A DNA stretch of 64,000 bases from positions 151,663-215,662 of the forward strand of contig NZ_QPLK01000006.1 in the NCBI RefSeq assembly GCF_003340565.1, read 5' to 3'. Under the pieces are notes generated by a model. It ran no database searches, was not told where the DNA came from, and was given only the letters and a program-made list of their open reading frames with translations. Source of the stretch: Rhodovulum sp. 12E13. GTDB taxonomy: Bacteria; Pseudomonadota; Alphaproteobacteria; Rhodobacterales; Rhodobacteraceae. Positions 56,627 to 64,000 of this stretch are shown here, in pieces; within the stretch, counting starts at the first letter, position 1, and each line of letters opens with the position of its first letter. Position numbers and translations under genes: made by a program.

Positions 56627-57712
56627 TCAATTTCGTCGAGTCGGCGCCGTGCCGCAACCCGCTGTCTGCCCGGTCCTCGTCAGCGGCGCGGCGGCGGACA
56701 ACTCGGCGATACGGGCGCGCAGGCGGGCGAGGTCGGCGTCGAGCTCGGGCGCACTGATCGAGAGGCGTTCGGCCAGTGCGGCGAGGCGCCAGCGCCAGTC
56801 GAGCCGCTTCAGCGCCTCCAGATGGTTGCGCGCGGCCTGCTCGGGTGTCCACGCCGCCACTGCCCCGACCAGCCGTCCGATGCCGCCCGCGCGGTCGATG
56901 CCGTCGGTTTTCAGCAGCGCGCCGGGCCAGTCCACGAGGTGCGACTCGCCCGCCGGCGGAACGCCGATCACGGAGGCGCCGCAGGCCAGTGCGTCGGTCC
57001 AGCGGCCGGTCAGGTAGGCTCGCGTGGGATGCGTCACACCGCTGGGAGCGGCGATGTTGCAGAAGGCCGCGACGAACCGGGCGCGGCCATACCAGTGCAT
57101 CAACGCGTGATGAGCGGTATCGACGCGGCCAGCCCCGCGGGGCGGAGTATCGGGCGGTCGACCGTGAAAGCTGAGGCCGGCCTCTGCACAGGCCCGGGCA
57201 AGGATCTCGTCGTCGTCCCATTCCGGGGGCTGACGGCCGACGCGCAGCAGGTCGAACTCTCGCGCTGGGGCGGCCGATCCGTGGTCGAGCGCGTCCGTGC
57301 CCCAGGGCAGATGCATCGCACGGTCGCCCGCAAGGCGCCGATAGTCTGGCCCGTCGGCCTCGCGGGTGTAGGCAACAACGTCGAAGGCCTTCAGGACGCC
57401 GGGACGCCGCAATTCCTCGAGGTAGAAACTATCGATGATCCAGAGCGCGCGGGCATGGCGGCGCTCGCGGAAGGCCGGGGTGGCGAGAAGACCCGTCACC
57501 TCTCCGGGTTTGCGGGCGATGCACAGGTCCACCCGGTCGCCGCCGCGCGGATGCGGCCAGACGCCGGCCAACGCCTTGCGCAGCTTGGGAACCCGTTGCT
57601 TGCGCCCCGCCGAGGGAACGGCCGCGCCGCCAAAGAGCCGTGCCGACAGGGTGACCAGATCATTGATCGGTCCCCAGCCCCGCCAGAAAGACCCGGTGAA
57701 ATAGACGTCCAT
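56627..57712 (-). CDS. Glycosyltransferase family 1-like protein
   Basis: This 361-residue protein starts MDVYFTGSFWRGWG. The second half has a GT-B type C-terminal domain, with ARFVAAFCNIAAPSGVTHPTRAYLTGRWTDALACGASVIGVPPAG resembling the donor-sugar region of glycosyltransferases group 1. The first half is poorly conserved. Acceptor and sugar are unknown; no other polysaccharide genes lie nearby. Codon use looks slightly less GC-biased than the surrounding operon, which could mean later arrival. It ends 51 bp before the valine operon and may not be functionally linked to it. Confidence 0.72.
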   Translation of the reverse strand: MDVYFTGSFWRGWGPINDLVTLSARLFGGAAVPSAGRKQRVPKLRKALAGVWPHPRGGDRVDLCIARKPGEVTGLLATPAFRERRHARALWIIDSFYLEELRRPGVLKAFDVVAYTREADGPDYRRLAGDRAMHLPWGTDALDHGSAAPAREFDLLRVGRQPPEWDDDEILARACAEAGLSFHGRPPDTPPRGAGRVDTAHHALMHWYGRARFVAAFCNIAAPSGVTHPTRAYLTGRWTDALACGASVIGVPPAGESHLVDWPGALLKTDGIDRAGGIGRLVGAVAAWTPEQAARNHLEALKRLDWRWRLAALAERLSISAPELDADLARLRARIAELSAAAPLTRTGQTAGCGTAPTRRN

Positions 57713-57784
57713 TCCCGACCCGTGCCGCCGCTCCGGAGTCCGGCCTAGCGACGGGGCCTGCGACGCGCAAGTGCGTCGCAGGCC

Positions 57785-58381
57785 TCAGATCAACCGGACC
57801 TGCGTGCCGATCTCGACCAGCGCGAACAGCTCTTCCACCTGCTCGTTGTAGAGACCGATGCAGCCCGAGGACGAGCGGCGCCCGATCTTGCGCGTGTCGT
57901 GCGTGCCGTGGATGAGGTAGGCCGGCCACGAGAGATACATGGCATGGGTGCCGAGCGGGTTGCCGGGCCCCGCAGGCATGAACTCGGGCAGGGTCGGGTC
58001 GCGCTCGCGCATCGAGGCGGTGGGCGTCCACGAAGGCCCGACCTTCTTGCGCACGACCTCGGTGTAGCCGCGGCGGGTGAGCTCCTCGGTCAGGGGCACC
58101 GATGTCGGGTAGAGCTTGTAGATCGTCTCGTCGCCCGACCAGTAGTGCAGCGCACGGCTCTGCGTGTCGCAGACGATGGCCCCCTTGCCGAGCTGGTCGA
58201 AATGCTCGCGCCAGTCCTGCCGGACGAAGCTCGAGACGTTGCGGCGCGGCGCGGGCCCCGACTGCACAAGCGGGTCGGCGGCCTGTTGCGCGCGCAGGAT
58301 GGCCGGCGCGGCCATGAGGGGCAGGGTGGCGCCGGCGGCCGCCATGAGGCGGCGGCGCGTGAGGCGTGTCGTGTCGGTCAT
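57785..58381 (-). CDS. L,D-transpeptidase (YkuD domain), Tat-exported
   Basis: This 198-residue protein starts with a twin-arginine signal (TRRRLMAAAG then a hydrophobic stretch ending ILRAQ), so it is exported folded. The YkuD domain has the catalytic HGTHDTRKIGRRSSSGCI, with His and Cys of the HxG...SxGC(I/V)R signature at about residues 150-170. These enzymes make 3-3 cross-links in peptidoglycan or attach proteins to it. The ATG at 58381 begins right before the signal; a longer in-frame start at 58417 adds residues without benefit. The gene is monocistronic or follows the YbdK gene across 156 bp. Confidence 0.9.
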   Translation of the reverse strand: MTDTTRLTRRRLMAAAGATLPLMAAPAILRAQQAADPLVQSGPAPRRNVSSFVRQDWREHFDQLGKGAIVCDTQSRALHYWSGDETIYKLYPTSVPLTEELTRRGYTEVVRKKVGPSWTPTASMRERDPTLPEFMPAGPGNPLGTHAMYLSWPAYLIHGTHDTRKIGRRSSSGCIGLYNEQVEELFALVEIGTQVRLI

Positions 58382-58537
58382 TCTGCTCGCTCGCTTCCGG
58401 TTCGCTTCTGTCGGCAATCCCTCCCACCAGTTGTCACGGGAGCGCGTCTCGGTCCAGCCGGTTGGCGCGCTGCTCTCGACGATGTGAGGCTCCCGCCACG
58501 CCGGGGCCCGTCCTGCGGGGCCATCCTCCGGGGCCCG

Positions 58538-59671
58538 TCAGAGGCCCTCGCGGAACTCGTCGATGAGCCGGCCGACCACGGCGCGCATCGCCTCGGCCTC
58601 GGTCGCGCCCGCCGCGAGCGCCTCGTCGCGCACCGCGCGCTGCCGGTCGGCCCCGGTGCCGCCCGCCACGATCTCCTGCACGCGGGTCACCTCCGACAGG
58701 CAGCCGAGCGCTTCGGCATCCTCGGCGAGCAGGCCGATCAGCTCTTCGGCCAGCGCGTCGAACGGCTTGATGCGCCCTGCGCCGAAGTCGATCATGCCGG
58801 CTGAGGTGCCGTAGCGCTGCGCGCGCCACCGGTTCTCGCCCACCAGAAAGCCGTCATAGGCCCGCCAGCGCTGGTTGAGGCGCGACAGCCGCCACAGCAT
58901 CCGGCAGATGCACTGGATGAGGGCGGCCAGCGTCAGCGTGTCCTCCATGCGCGGCGGCACGTCGCAGATGCGTGTCTCGATCGTGGGAAAGCGCGAGGAG
59001 GGGCGCAGATCCCACCAGATCTTCGACTGGTCCTCGATGATGCCGAGATCGACGAGCACGCCGGTGGTGCGTTCGTAGGCGGCCCACGAGTTGAGCTGCG
59101 GCGGCAGGCCGGTGCGGGGCAGGTTGTCGAAGACCGTCAGCCGGTAGGAGGACAGCCCCGTGTCCTCGCCCTGCCAGAAGGGCGACGAGGTGGAGAGCGC
59201 CAGAAGGTGCGGCAGGAAATAGGCGAGCTGGTTCATCAGGTCGATGCGCAGCTCCTCGCCCTCGACGCCCACATGGACATGCATCCCGCAGATCAGCATC
59301 CGCCGCGCGACGCCCGCCAGGTCGGAGCGGAGCTGGTTGTAGCGCGCCTTGTCGGTGTGGTGCTGCGTCTTCCAGTCGGCGAAGGGGTGGCACGAGGCGG
59401 CGATGGGGGCGAGGCCGTGGGCGTCGCAGCATTCGGCGACCGTTGTGCGCAGCTTGCGCAGATCCTCCCGCGCGCTGGCGATGTCGGGGCTGACCTTGGT
59501 GCCGATCTCGATCTGGCATTGCAGGAACTCGGGGGAGACCTGCCCCTCGATCGCGGCCGCGCATTCGTCCATCAGCGCCTGGGGGGCTGCGACGAGCTCG
59601 CCCGTCTCGCGGTCGACGAGCAGGTACTCTTCCTCGATCCCCAGCGTGAACGCCGGCGCCGCCTCCGCCAT
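58538..59671 (-). CDS. Carboxylate-amine ligase, YbdK family (glutamate-cysteine ligase type 2)
   Basis: This 377-residue protein of the GCS2 group starts with [18 protein letters not shown], the ATP/metal motif with three glutamates, and has [22 protein letters not shown] and [39 protein letters not shown]. YbdK-type proteins have weak gamma-glutamylcysteine ligase activity in vitro and an unknown in vivo role; the main GshA of alphaproteobacteria is of another type. No partner gene is evident. The start ATG at 59671 has GGCGGA upstream; the region before it is a structured gap of about 350 bp. Confidence 0.88.
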   Translation of the reverse strand: MAEAAPAFTLGIEEEYLLVDRETGELVAAPQALMDECAAAIEGQVSPEFLQCQIEIGTKVSPDIASAREDLRKLRTTVAECCDAHGLAPIAASCHPFADWKTQHHTDKARYNQLRSDLAGVARRMLICGMHVHVGVEGEELRIDLMNQLAYFLPHLLALSTSSPFWQGEDTGLSSYRLTVFDNLPRTGLPPQLNSWAAYERTTGVLVDLGIIEDQSKIWWDLRPSSRFPTIETRICDVPPRMEDTLTLAALIQCICRMLWRLSRLNQRWRAYDGFLVGENRWRAQRYGTSAGMIDFGAGRIKPFDALAEELIGLLAEDAEALGCLSEVTRVQEIVAGGTGADRQRAVRDEALAAGATEAEAMRAVVGRLIDEFREGL

Positions 59672-60019
59672 CCGCCCGTCCCCTGTGCCCTAGTGTGAGG
59701 GGAAGAGTGGCAAGCGGCGGGGCGGCGCGCAAGCGGCGATGGTGGAGGTGTCCCGCCGGGCTGACCGAGGCGGCCTGCGCACGGGGAGCGAGAAGGGCAG
59801 CGCCCGACCCTGGGCAGGGCGCATGGGCGCGCGTCGTTTGCCCGGGGCGAGGCGCCACCATCGCTCATGCCAGATGACCGGTGCGCACCGTCACCCATGC
59901 GCCCTCCCGGGGGGAGGGTCGGGCGCTGCCCGGCCTGCGGCCGGGCGTCACCTGATCGAGCGGAGAACGAGACCGATGCGGGCGGGCCGAGCGTCACCGG
60001 ATGCGTGGGGCGCCTCCCC
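59672..60019. other. Intergenic region with nested inverted repeats
   Basis: These 348 bp between mmsA and the YbdK gene hold no supported gene. Two long arms pair: 59795-59827 with 59894-59931. The outer part has GGGCAGCGCCCGACCC and its complement, the inner part AGGGCGCATGGG and its complement, around a loop of 66 bp. A second inverted pair GCGATGGTGG (59736-59745) and CCACCATCGC (59855-59864) crosses the first. Small hairpins GGGC-GCT-GCCC and GGCC-TGC-GGCC (59921-59944) resemble the stems of the 3-prime elements. Confidence 0.75.
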
Positions 60020-61516
60020 TCACTCCATCGCCTTGAAGTGGAACTCGCCGCCTTCCTTCAAGCCGCTCGGCCAGCGTGCGGTGACCGTCTTGGTGCGGGT
60101 GTAGAAGCGGAAGGAATCGGGGCCGTGCTGGTTGAGGTCGCCGAAGCCCGATTTCTTCCAGCCGCCGAAGGTGTGGTAGGCGAGCGGCACCGGGATCGGC
60201 ACGTTGATGCCGACCATCCCGATGTTGATGCGGTGGGCGAAGTCGCGGGCGGTGTCGCCGTCGCGGGTGAAGATCGCGGTGCCGTTGCCGTAGTCGTGGT
60301 CCATCGCCAGCCCCAGCGCCTCTTCGTAGCTGCCCGCCCGCACCTGGGACAGGACGGGGCCGAAGATCTCCTGCCGGTAGATTTCCATCTCGGGCGTCAC
60401 CCGATCGAACAGGTGCGGCCCCACGAAGAAGCCGCTCTCGTAACCCTGAAGCTGGAAGTCGCGGCCGTCGACCACCAGTTCCGCCCCCTGCTCGACGCCC
60501 GCGTTCACCAGCCCCAGCACCCGCTCCTTGGCGGCCCCCGTCACGAGCGGCCCGTAATCCACGTCGTCGCCGGCGGTGTAGGGGGCGATCTTGAGCTTAT
60601 CGATCCGTGGCACGAGCTTTTCCACCAGCCGGTCGGCCGTCTCCTCGCCCACCGGCACGGCGACCGACACCGCCATGCAGCGTTCGCCCGCCGCGCCGTA
60701 GCCCGCGCCCACCAGCGCGTCGGCGGCCTGGTCCATGTCGGCGTCGGGCATGACGATCATGTGGTTCTTGGCGCCGCCGAAGCACTGCACGCGCTTGCCG
60801 GCCGCGCAGCCGCGCGAATAGATGTATTCCGCGATGGGCGTGGAGCCGACGAAGCCGATGGCCTGCACCGTCTCGTTGTCGAGCAGCGCGTCGACCGCCT
60901 CCTTGTCGCCGTTGACGACCTGCAGGATGCCGTCGGGCAGCCCGGCCTCCTGCATCAGCTCGGCCAGCATCATCGGCACGGACGGGTCACGCTCGGACGG
61001 CTTGAGGATGAAGGCGTTGCCGCAGGCGATGGCGGGGGCGAACTTCCACATCGGGATCATGGCGGGGAAGTTGAACGGCGTGATCCCGGCCACCACGCCC
61101 AGCGGCTGGCGCATGGAATACATGTCGATGCCCGGCCCGGCGCCGTCGGTGAACTCGCCCTTCAGAAGATGCGGCGCGCCGATGCAGAACTCGACCACCT
61201 CGAGCCCGCGCTGCACGTCGCCCCTGGCATCCGGCAGGGTCTTGCCGTGCTCGCGCGAGAGCGCCTCGGCCAGCTTGTCCATGTCGCGGTTCAGGAGGCG
61301 GACGAATTCCATCAGTACGCGGGCGCGGCGCTGCGGGTTGGTCGCGCCCCAGGCGGGCTGCGCCTCGGCGGCCCTGGCCACCGCCGCGTCGACCTCGGAC
61401 GCCGAGGCCAGCGCCACCTGCGCCTGCACCTCGCCCGTCGCGGGGTTGTAGACATCGGCGGTGCGACCCGATCCGGTCACGCGCGCCCCGTTCACCCAGT
61501 GCCCGATCTGCTCCAT
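60020..61516 (-). CDS. mmsA: Methylmalonate-semialdehyde dehydrogenase (CoA-acylating)
   Basis: MmsA (498 residues) converts methylmalonate semialdehyde to propionyl-CoA, the step after MmsB in valine degradation, and is also used for inositol and thymine breakdown. It has the ALDH-family features GITPFNFPAMIPMWKFAPAIACGNAF, KPSERDPS, FVGSTPIAEYIY and the catalytic Cys280 in GERCMAVS. The QCFGGAKNHMIVMPDAD segment is typical of MmsA in place of the usual ELGGK motif. The ATG at 61516 follows GGGAGGGAGCG. It is separated from the valine operon by four genes, all on the same strand. It is divergent from the CBS gene. Confidence 0.96.
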   Translation of the reverse strand: MEQIGHWVNGARVTGSGRTADVYNPATGEVQAQVALASASEVDAAVARAAEAQPAWGATNPQRRARVLMEFVRLLNRDMDKLAEALSREHGKTLPDARGDVQRGLEVVEFCIGAPHLLKGEFTDGAGPGIDMYSMRQPLGVVAGITPFNFPAMIPMWKFAPAIACGNAFILKPSERDPSVPMMLAELMQEAGLPDGILQVVNGDKEAVDALLDNETVQAIGFVGSTPIAEYIYSRGCAAGKRVQCFGGAKNHMIVMPDADMDQAADALVGAGYGAAGERCMAVSVAVPVGEETADRLVEKLVPRIDKLKIAPYTAGDDVDYGPLVTGAAKERVLGLVNAGVEQGAELVVDGRDFQLQGYESGFFVGPHLFDRVTPEMEIYRQEIFGPVLSQVRAGSYEEALGLAMDHDYGNGTAIFTRDGDTARDFAHRINIGMVGINVPIPVPLAYHTFGGWKKSGFGDLNQHGPDSFRFYTRTKTVTARWPSGLKEGGEFHFKAME

Positions 61517-61683
61517 CGCTCCCTCCCTTGGCCGGTTCGCGCGCACCCTAGCCGAGCCGTCCGGCGGCTGGAAGCGAGGTTTCGCCGCCCGCACCCCGCT
61601 ACGGCATGCGACGGTATTTTCGTTGACAGACCGGGCTGCCGGCCCCGACCCTGCGTCACAGGGAGACGCAGGGAGGAGCAAGA

Positions 61684-62118
61684 ATGACCGTCGCCAACAT
61701 CCTGAAATCCAAGGGCAGCAGCCATGTCGAGACGATCGGCCCCGGGGCCACCGCGCTCGAGGCGGCCCGGCGCCTGGCCGAAAAGCGCTTCGGCTCGCTG
61801 GTCGTGGCCGACGGCGACGGCACGCCCATCGGCATCCTGTCGGAGCGCGACATCGTCCGCGAGGTGGGTCGCCGCGGCGCCGCCGTCCTCGCCGAGCCGG
61901 TGGAAAAGCTGATGACGAAAAAGATCGTCAGCTGCACGCGTGCCGAAAAGGCCGTGTCGGTGCTCGCCACGATGACCGAGCAGCGCTTCCGCCACATGCC
62001 CGTGGTCGAGAACGGCCGGCTCGTGGGGCTCATCACCATCGGCGACGTGGTGAAGTACCGGCTCGAGGAACTGGCGATGGAAAAGGACGCCCTCGAAGGC
62101 ATGATCATGGGGTTCTAG
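61684..62118 (+). CDS. CBS-domain protein (pair of CBS motifs)
   Basis: This 144-residue protein is almost entirely two CBS repeats (about residues 8-60 and 75-130), forming one Bateman module that usually binds adenosine ligands. Landmarks are VVADGDGTPIGILSERDIVREV and MPVVENGRLVGLITIGDVVKYRLEEL. Such stand-alone proteins are thought to sense energy state or regulate partner enzymes; no partner is identified. The ATG at 61684 follows GGAGGAGCAAGA. A TTGACA at 61623-61628 could be its -35 box, but no good -10 is seen. Confidence 0.9.
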   Translation: MTVANILKSKGSSHVETIGPGATALEAARRLAEKRFGSLVVADGDGTPIGILSERDIVREVGRRGAAVLAEPVEKLMTKKIVSCTRAEKAVSVLATMTEQRFRHMPVVENGRLVGLITIGDVVKYRLEELAMEKDALEGMIMGF

Positions 62119-62213
62119 GGCAACGCACCGACAGGCGCCCCGCGCCCCCGGGTTGCGCTTCGGGCCCTGCTGGGGCACCTGCGCGCCCGAACGCGGCTCA
62201 GGGAGCGTGACCC

Positions 62214-62711
62214 ATGCGCATCGGCCTCTATCCCGGCACCTTCGACCCCGTCACCCACGGGCATCTCGACATCATCGGCCGGGCCACCGCGCTGGTAGAC
62301 CGGCTGGTGATCGGCGTGGCGATCAATCGTGACAAGGGCCCGCTCTTCACGCTGGAAGAGCGGGTAGAGATGATCGAGAGCGAGGTCGCCGCCATAGCCG
62401 ACCGCACGGGCTGCGAGATCGTGGCCCACCCGTTCGAGAACCTGCTGATCGACTGCGCCAACGACGTGGGCGCCAAGCTGATCGTGCGCGGCCTGCGGGC
62501 GGTGGCCGATTTCGAGTACGAGTTCCAGATGGTCGGCATGAATCGCCAGCTCGACAACACGATCGAGACGGTCTTCCTCATGGCCGAGGCCGAGCACCAG
62601 GCGATCGCCTCCAAGCTGGTCAAGGAGATCGCACGGCTTGGGGGCGACGTGTCGAAGTTCGTCACCCCCGCTGTCCGCGAGGCGCTCCTCGCGCGCGTCG
62701 GACGCGCCTGA
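62214..62711 (+). CDS. coaD: Pantetheine-phosphate adenylyltransferase
   Basis: CoaD (165 residues) transfers AMP from ATP to 4-phosphopantetheine, the next-to-last step of coenzyme A synthesis. The nucleotidyltransferase motif is seen in YPGTFDPVTHGHLDII, together with the substrate-site AKLIVRGLRAVADFEYEFQM and the C-terminal ASKLVKEIARLGGDVSKFVTPAVREAL. Length matches the family. The ATG at 62214 follows CAGGGAGCGTGACC. It is the last intact core gene before the mobile DNA at the end of the window. Confidence 0.96.
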   Translation: MRIGLYPGTFDPVTHGHLDIIGRATALVDRLVIGVAINRDKGPLFTLEERVEMIESEVAAIADRTGCEIVAHPFENLLIDCANDVGAKLIVRGLRAVADFEYEFQMVGMNRQLDNTIETVFLMAEAEHQAIASKLVKEIARLGGDVSKFVTPAVREALLARVGRA

Positions 62712-62940
62712 ACGGCACGGACCCGGCCTGCCCGCGCACGAGCGGTCTCGGGCGATCAATGTGGATTCGGCGTCCTCACCGCGGCGGGCGGGGCGCAAAT
62801 CCCTTCGCCGTTATCCCCCAAAAGAAGCAGGAGCCTGCAACCTTCTGACATCAAGGAGGAACCAGCTTTGCCAGAATCGTGCCATATTTCCTCCGCTTCG
62901 CCACGCGAGGAGACCCCTTCGGTTGATCAGAGGGTCGGAC

Positions 62941-63399
62941 ATGACGGTGGTGATCAGGTCGGTTCGCGACATCTACACGCTGCTTCCCACGGAGGAGGAC
63001 GCTCGATGCTTTCTCGAAGCTCTACTCTGGCCGGAGGGACGGCTCTGCCCGCATTGCGGCTCGACGGAGTCTACGGCTCTCCGCGGCTCCTCCGTGAGGC
63101 CGGGACTCTACCAGTGTCGTCAGCGCGCGTGCCGTCGGCAGTTCACGGTCACGACGCGAACGCCAATGCACGCGACCAAGCTTGAACTACGGACCTGGAT
63201 CCTTGCGTTCTTTCTCGTGCTGAACGCATCGAAGGGGATTTCGTCGGTTGTCCTTGCGCGGCACTTGGGCATTACCCAGAAAGCGGCTTGGCGCATCGGC
63301 CACGCCATACGGGAGTTGATGGCCTCGGAAGGCGCATCGAGCGAGAGACTCAGCGGCATCGTCGAGGTGGATGAAGGAGCTATGCGCGATTTTGGGTGA
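62941..63399 (+). pseudogene. IS1595-family transposase, truncated by insertion
   Basis: This is the N-terminal part of an IS1595/ISXO2-type DDE transposase, 152 codons against about 300 or more expected. A zinc ribbon is present (LCPHCGSTES and YQCRQRACRRQF), then an HTH region (GISSVVLARHLGITQKAAWRIGHAIRELM), and the frame reaches the first catalytic Asp in IVEVDE before it breaks off. The last eight or so codons (from about 63376) are no longer IS1595-like and belong to the neighbouring IS256-type insert. The ATG at 62941 is used; the 229 bp between coaD and this gene show no other gene, and the left end of the element was not located. The DNA is clearly less GC-rich than the chromosome. 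Confidence 0.82.
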
Positions 63400-64000
63400 T
63401 GCGGCCTGATCAGGCGGCGCGGGTTTCGGTGTCGCGGTCTGCGACCCCGTCGGTGAATGTGACGCCTTCGATGACCTGTGGCAACTGGTTCGCGCCCTTC
63501 AGTCGGCGCCACGTTTTCGCTGCGGCTTGAACGAGCTTGAAGACCATGAGCTTGGCCGTCTTCTGGGACAGCGCGCCCTTGGTTCGGACTGTCCGGTGCC
63601 GAACGGTGGCGAAGACGCTCTCGATGGGGTTGCCGGTGCGCAGGTGGTCCCAGTGCTCGGCAGGGAAGGCGTAGAAGGACAGCAACGCCTCGCGATCCTT
63701 CGTCAGGCAGGTCACCGCCTTGGCGTACTTCGTCCCGTATTTCTCGGCGAAGGTGTCCATGGCGGCCTCGGCGACGGCGCGGGTCTCGGCCTGCCAGATG
63801 TCGCGCAGATCGGCCTTCACCGCCGGATGCATGGATTTCGGGAACTTGTTCAGGACGTTGAAAGTCTTGTGAACCCAGCAGCGCTGGTGACGCGTGCCCG
63901 GAAAGACTTCGTCGAGGGCCTTCCAGAACCCCATCGCCCCATCGCCCACGGCGATCTCGGGTGGCACCTTGAGGCCGCGTTTCTTGATGTCGACCAGCAA
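63376..64000 (-). mobile_element. IS256-family insertion sequence, partial (continues beyond window)
   Basis: One end of an IS256-type element lies near 63376, where the IS1595 transposase frame is broken right after VDE. The element end probably begins GAGCTATGCGCGATTTTGGG. The other end lies beyond base 64000, so terminal repeats and target duplication cannot be checked. The insertion is nested in an older IS, showing at least two transposition events next to coaD. Confidence 0.7.
63410..64000 (-). CDS. IS256-family transposase, C-terminal part (5-prime end outside window)
   Basis: The minus strand encodes the last 196 residues of a mutator-type DDE transposase. Features are the region with the second catalytic Asp in PPEIAVGDGAMGFWKALDEVFPGTRHQRCWVHK, the IS256 C-x2-H motif (CWVH), and the C-terminal helical part HLRTGNPIESVFATVRHRT with the catalytic Glu in NPIES. 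The N-terminal DNA-binding part and the first catalytic Asp lie beyond the window. The reading frame is intact as far as it can be seen, so the element may still be active. Confidence 0.92.
   Translation of the reverse strand: MLVDIKKRGLKVPPEIAVGDGAMGFWKALDEVFPGTRHQRCWVHKTFNVLNKFPKSMHPAVKADLRDIWQAETRAVAEAAMDTFAEKYGTKYAKAVTCLTKDREALLSFYAFPAEHWDHLRTGNPIESVFATVRHRTVRTKGALSQKTAKLMVFKLVQAAAKTWRRLKGANQLPQVIEGVTFTDGVADRDTETRAA

Noticed and set aside
59867..61687. A 606-codon open frame on the plus strand opposite mmsA
   Set aside because: It is the antisense shadow of mmsA, which has complete ALDH motifs on the minus strand. Long antisense frames are common in this GC range.

Overview
The window is a very GC-rich (roughly 70 percent or more by eye) chromosomal segment of an alphaproteobacterium. 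It is most likely a member of the Rhodobacterales (Rhodobacteraceae/Paracoccaceae). The evidence is the trgA-trgB pair next to photolyase and cyclopropane synthase genes, the order lptF-lptG-lptD-surA-pdxA-rsmA divergent from pepA-holC, a DUF4167 protein behind prfA-prmC, a VPLPA-CTERM protein, and the intergenic hairpin elements typical of that order. Genus and species cannot be told from the sequence alone. Nearly all of it is ordinary core chromosome. Only the last 1.2 kb is clearly mobile DNA.

Layout. 1-4.6 kb: the end of a DNA photolyase, then cfa, trgA, trgB (NUDIX) and a ZIP metal transporter, a set that fits photo-oxidative and membrane stress. 4.8-7.9 kb: prfA-prmC (release factor 1 and its methylase) and a DUF4167 protein. 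7.9-15.9 kb, minus strand: a translationally coupled envelope operon lptF-lptG-lptD-surA-pdxA-rsmA. 16.1-20.1 kb: divergent pepA-holC, a DUF2306 membrane protein, and a convergent aminotransferase that shares a CTAG double stop with it. 20.5-24.5 kb: cysS, cimA and a squalene/phytoene-synthase-like gene. 24.6-25.8 kb: an MFS transporter. 26.1-29.9 kb: zwf-pgl-pgi, the entry to the Entner-Doudoroff and pentose phosphate routes. 30-31 kb: an orphan gene of lower GC with an ATP-grasp-like look. 31-34.1 kb: a thioesterase, tRNA-Gly(CCC), an MBL-fold protein and a GlcD-type FAD oxidoreductase. 34.3-35.8 kb: mtnP-apt, methylthioadenosine and adenine salvage.

36-42 kb: a small secreted protein with an internal duplication and a clear terminator, a CoA lyase/MaoC pair, a peroxiredoxin and a 1,209-residue AsmA/YhdP-like protein. 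42.3-49.1 kb: queA, an MFS gene split by an in-frame TAG, a DUF924 protein, lpdA, another MFS gene, and a VPLPA-CTERM gene also split by an in-frame TAG. 49.2-53.2 kb: uvrA with a probable SOS box, then a patatin-like lipase. 53.5-56.6 kb, minus: a coupled valine-catabolic operon (acyl-CoA dehydrogenase, 3-hydroxyisobutyryl-CoA hydrolase, 3-hydroxyisobutyrate dehydrogenase). The next pathway enzyme, mmsA, sits at 60.0-61.5 kb behind a glycosyltransferase, a Tat-exported L,D-transpeptidase and a YbdK-type ligase. 61.7-62.7 kb: a CBS-domain protein and coaD. From about 62.9 kb: an IS1595-type transposase gene broken by an IS256-family element that runs off the window.

I found no CRISPR array, phage region, defence island or secondary-metabolite cluster. 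The least explained signals are three. First, a family of 3-prime intergenic elements with two G+C-rich hairpins followed by a conserved GATATTTG...AAGAAGAAG tail, lying behind genes and in the same orientation. Second, back-to-back perfect palindromes after uvrA and after the synthase-like gene. Third, two reading frames interrupted by TAG in the same CTAGA context.
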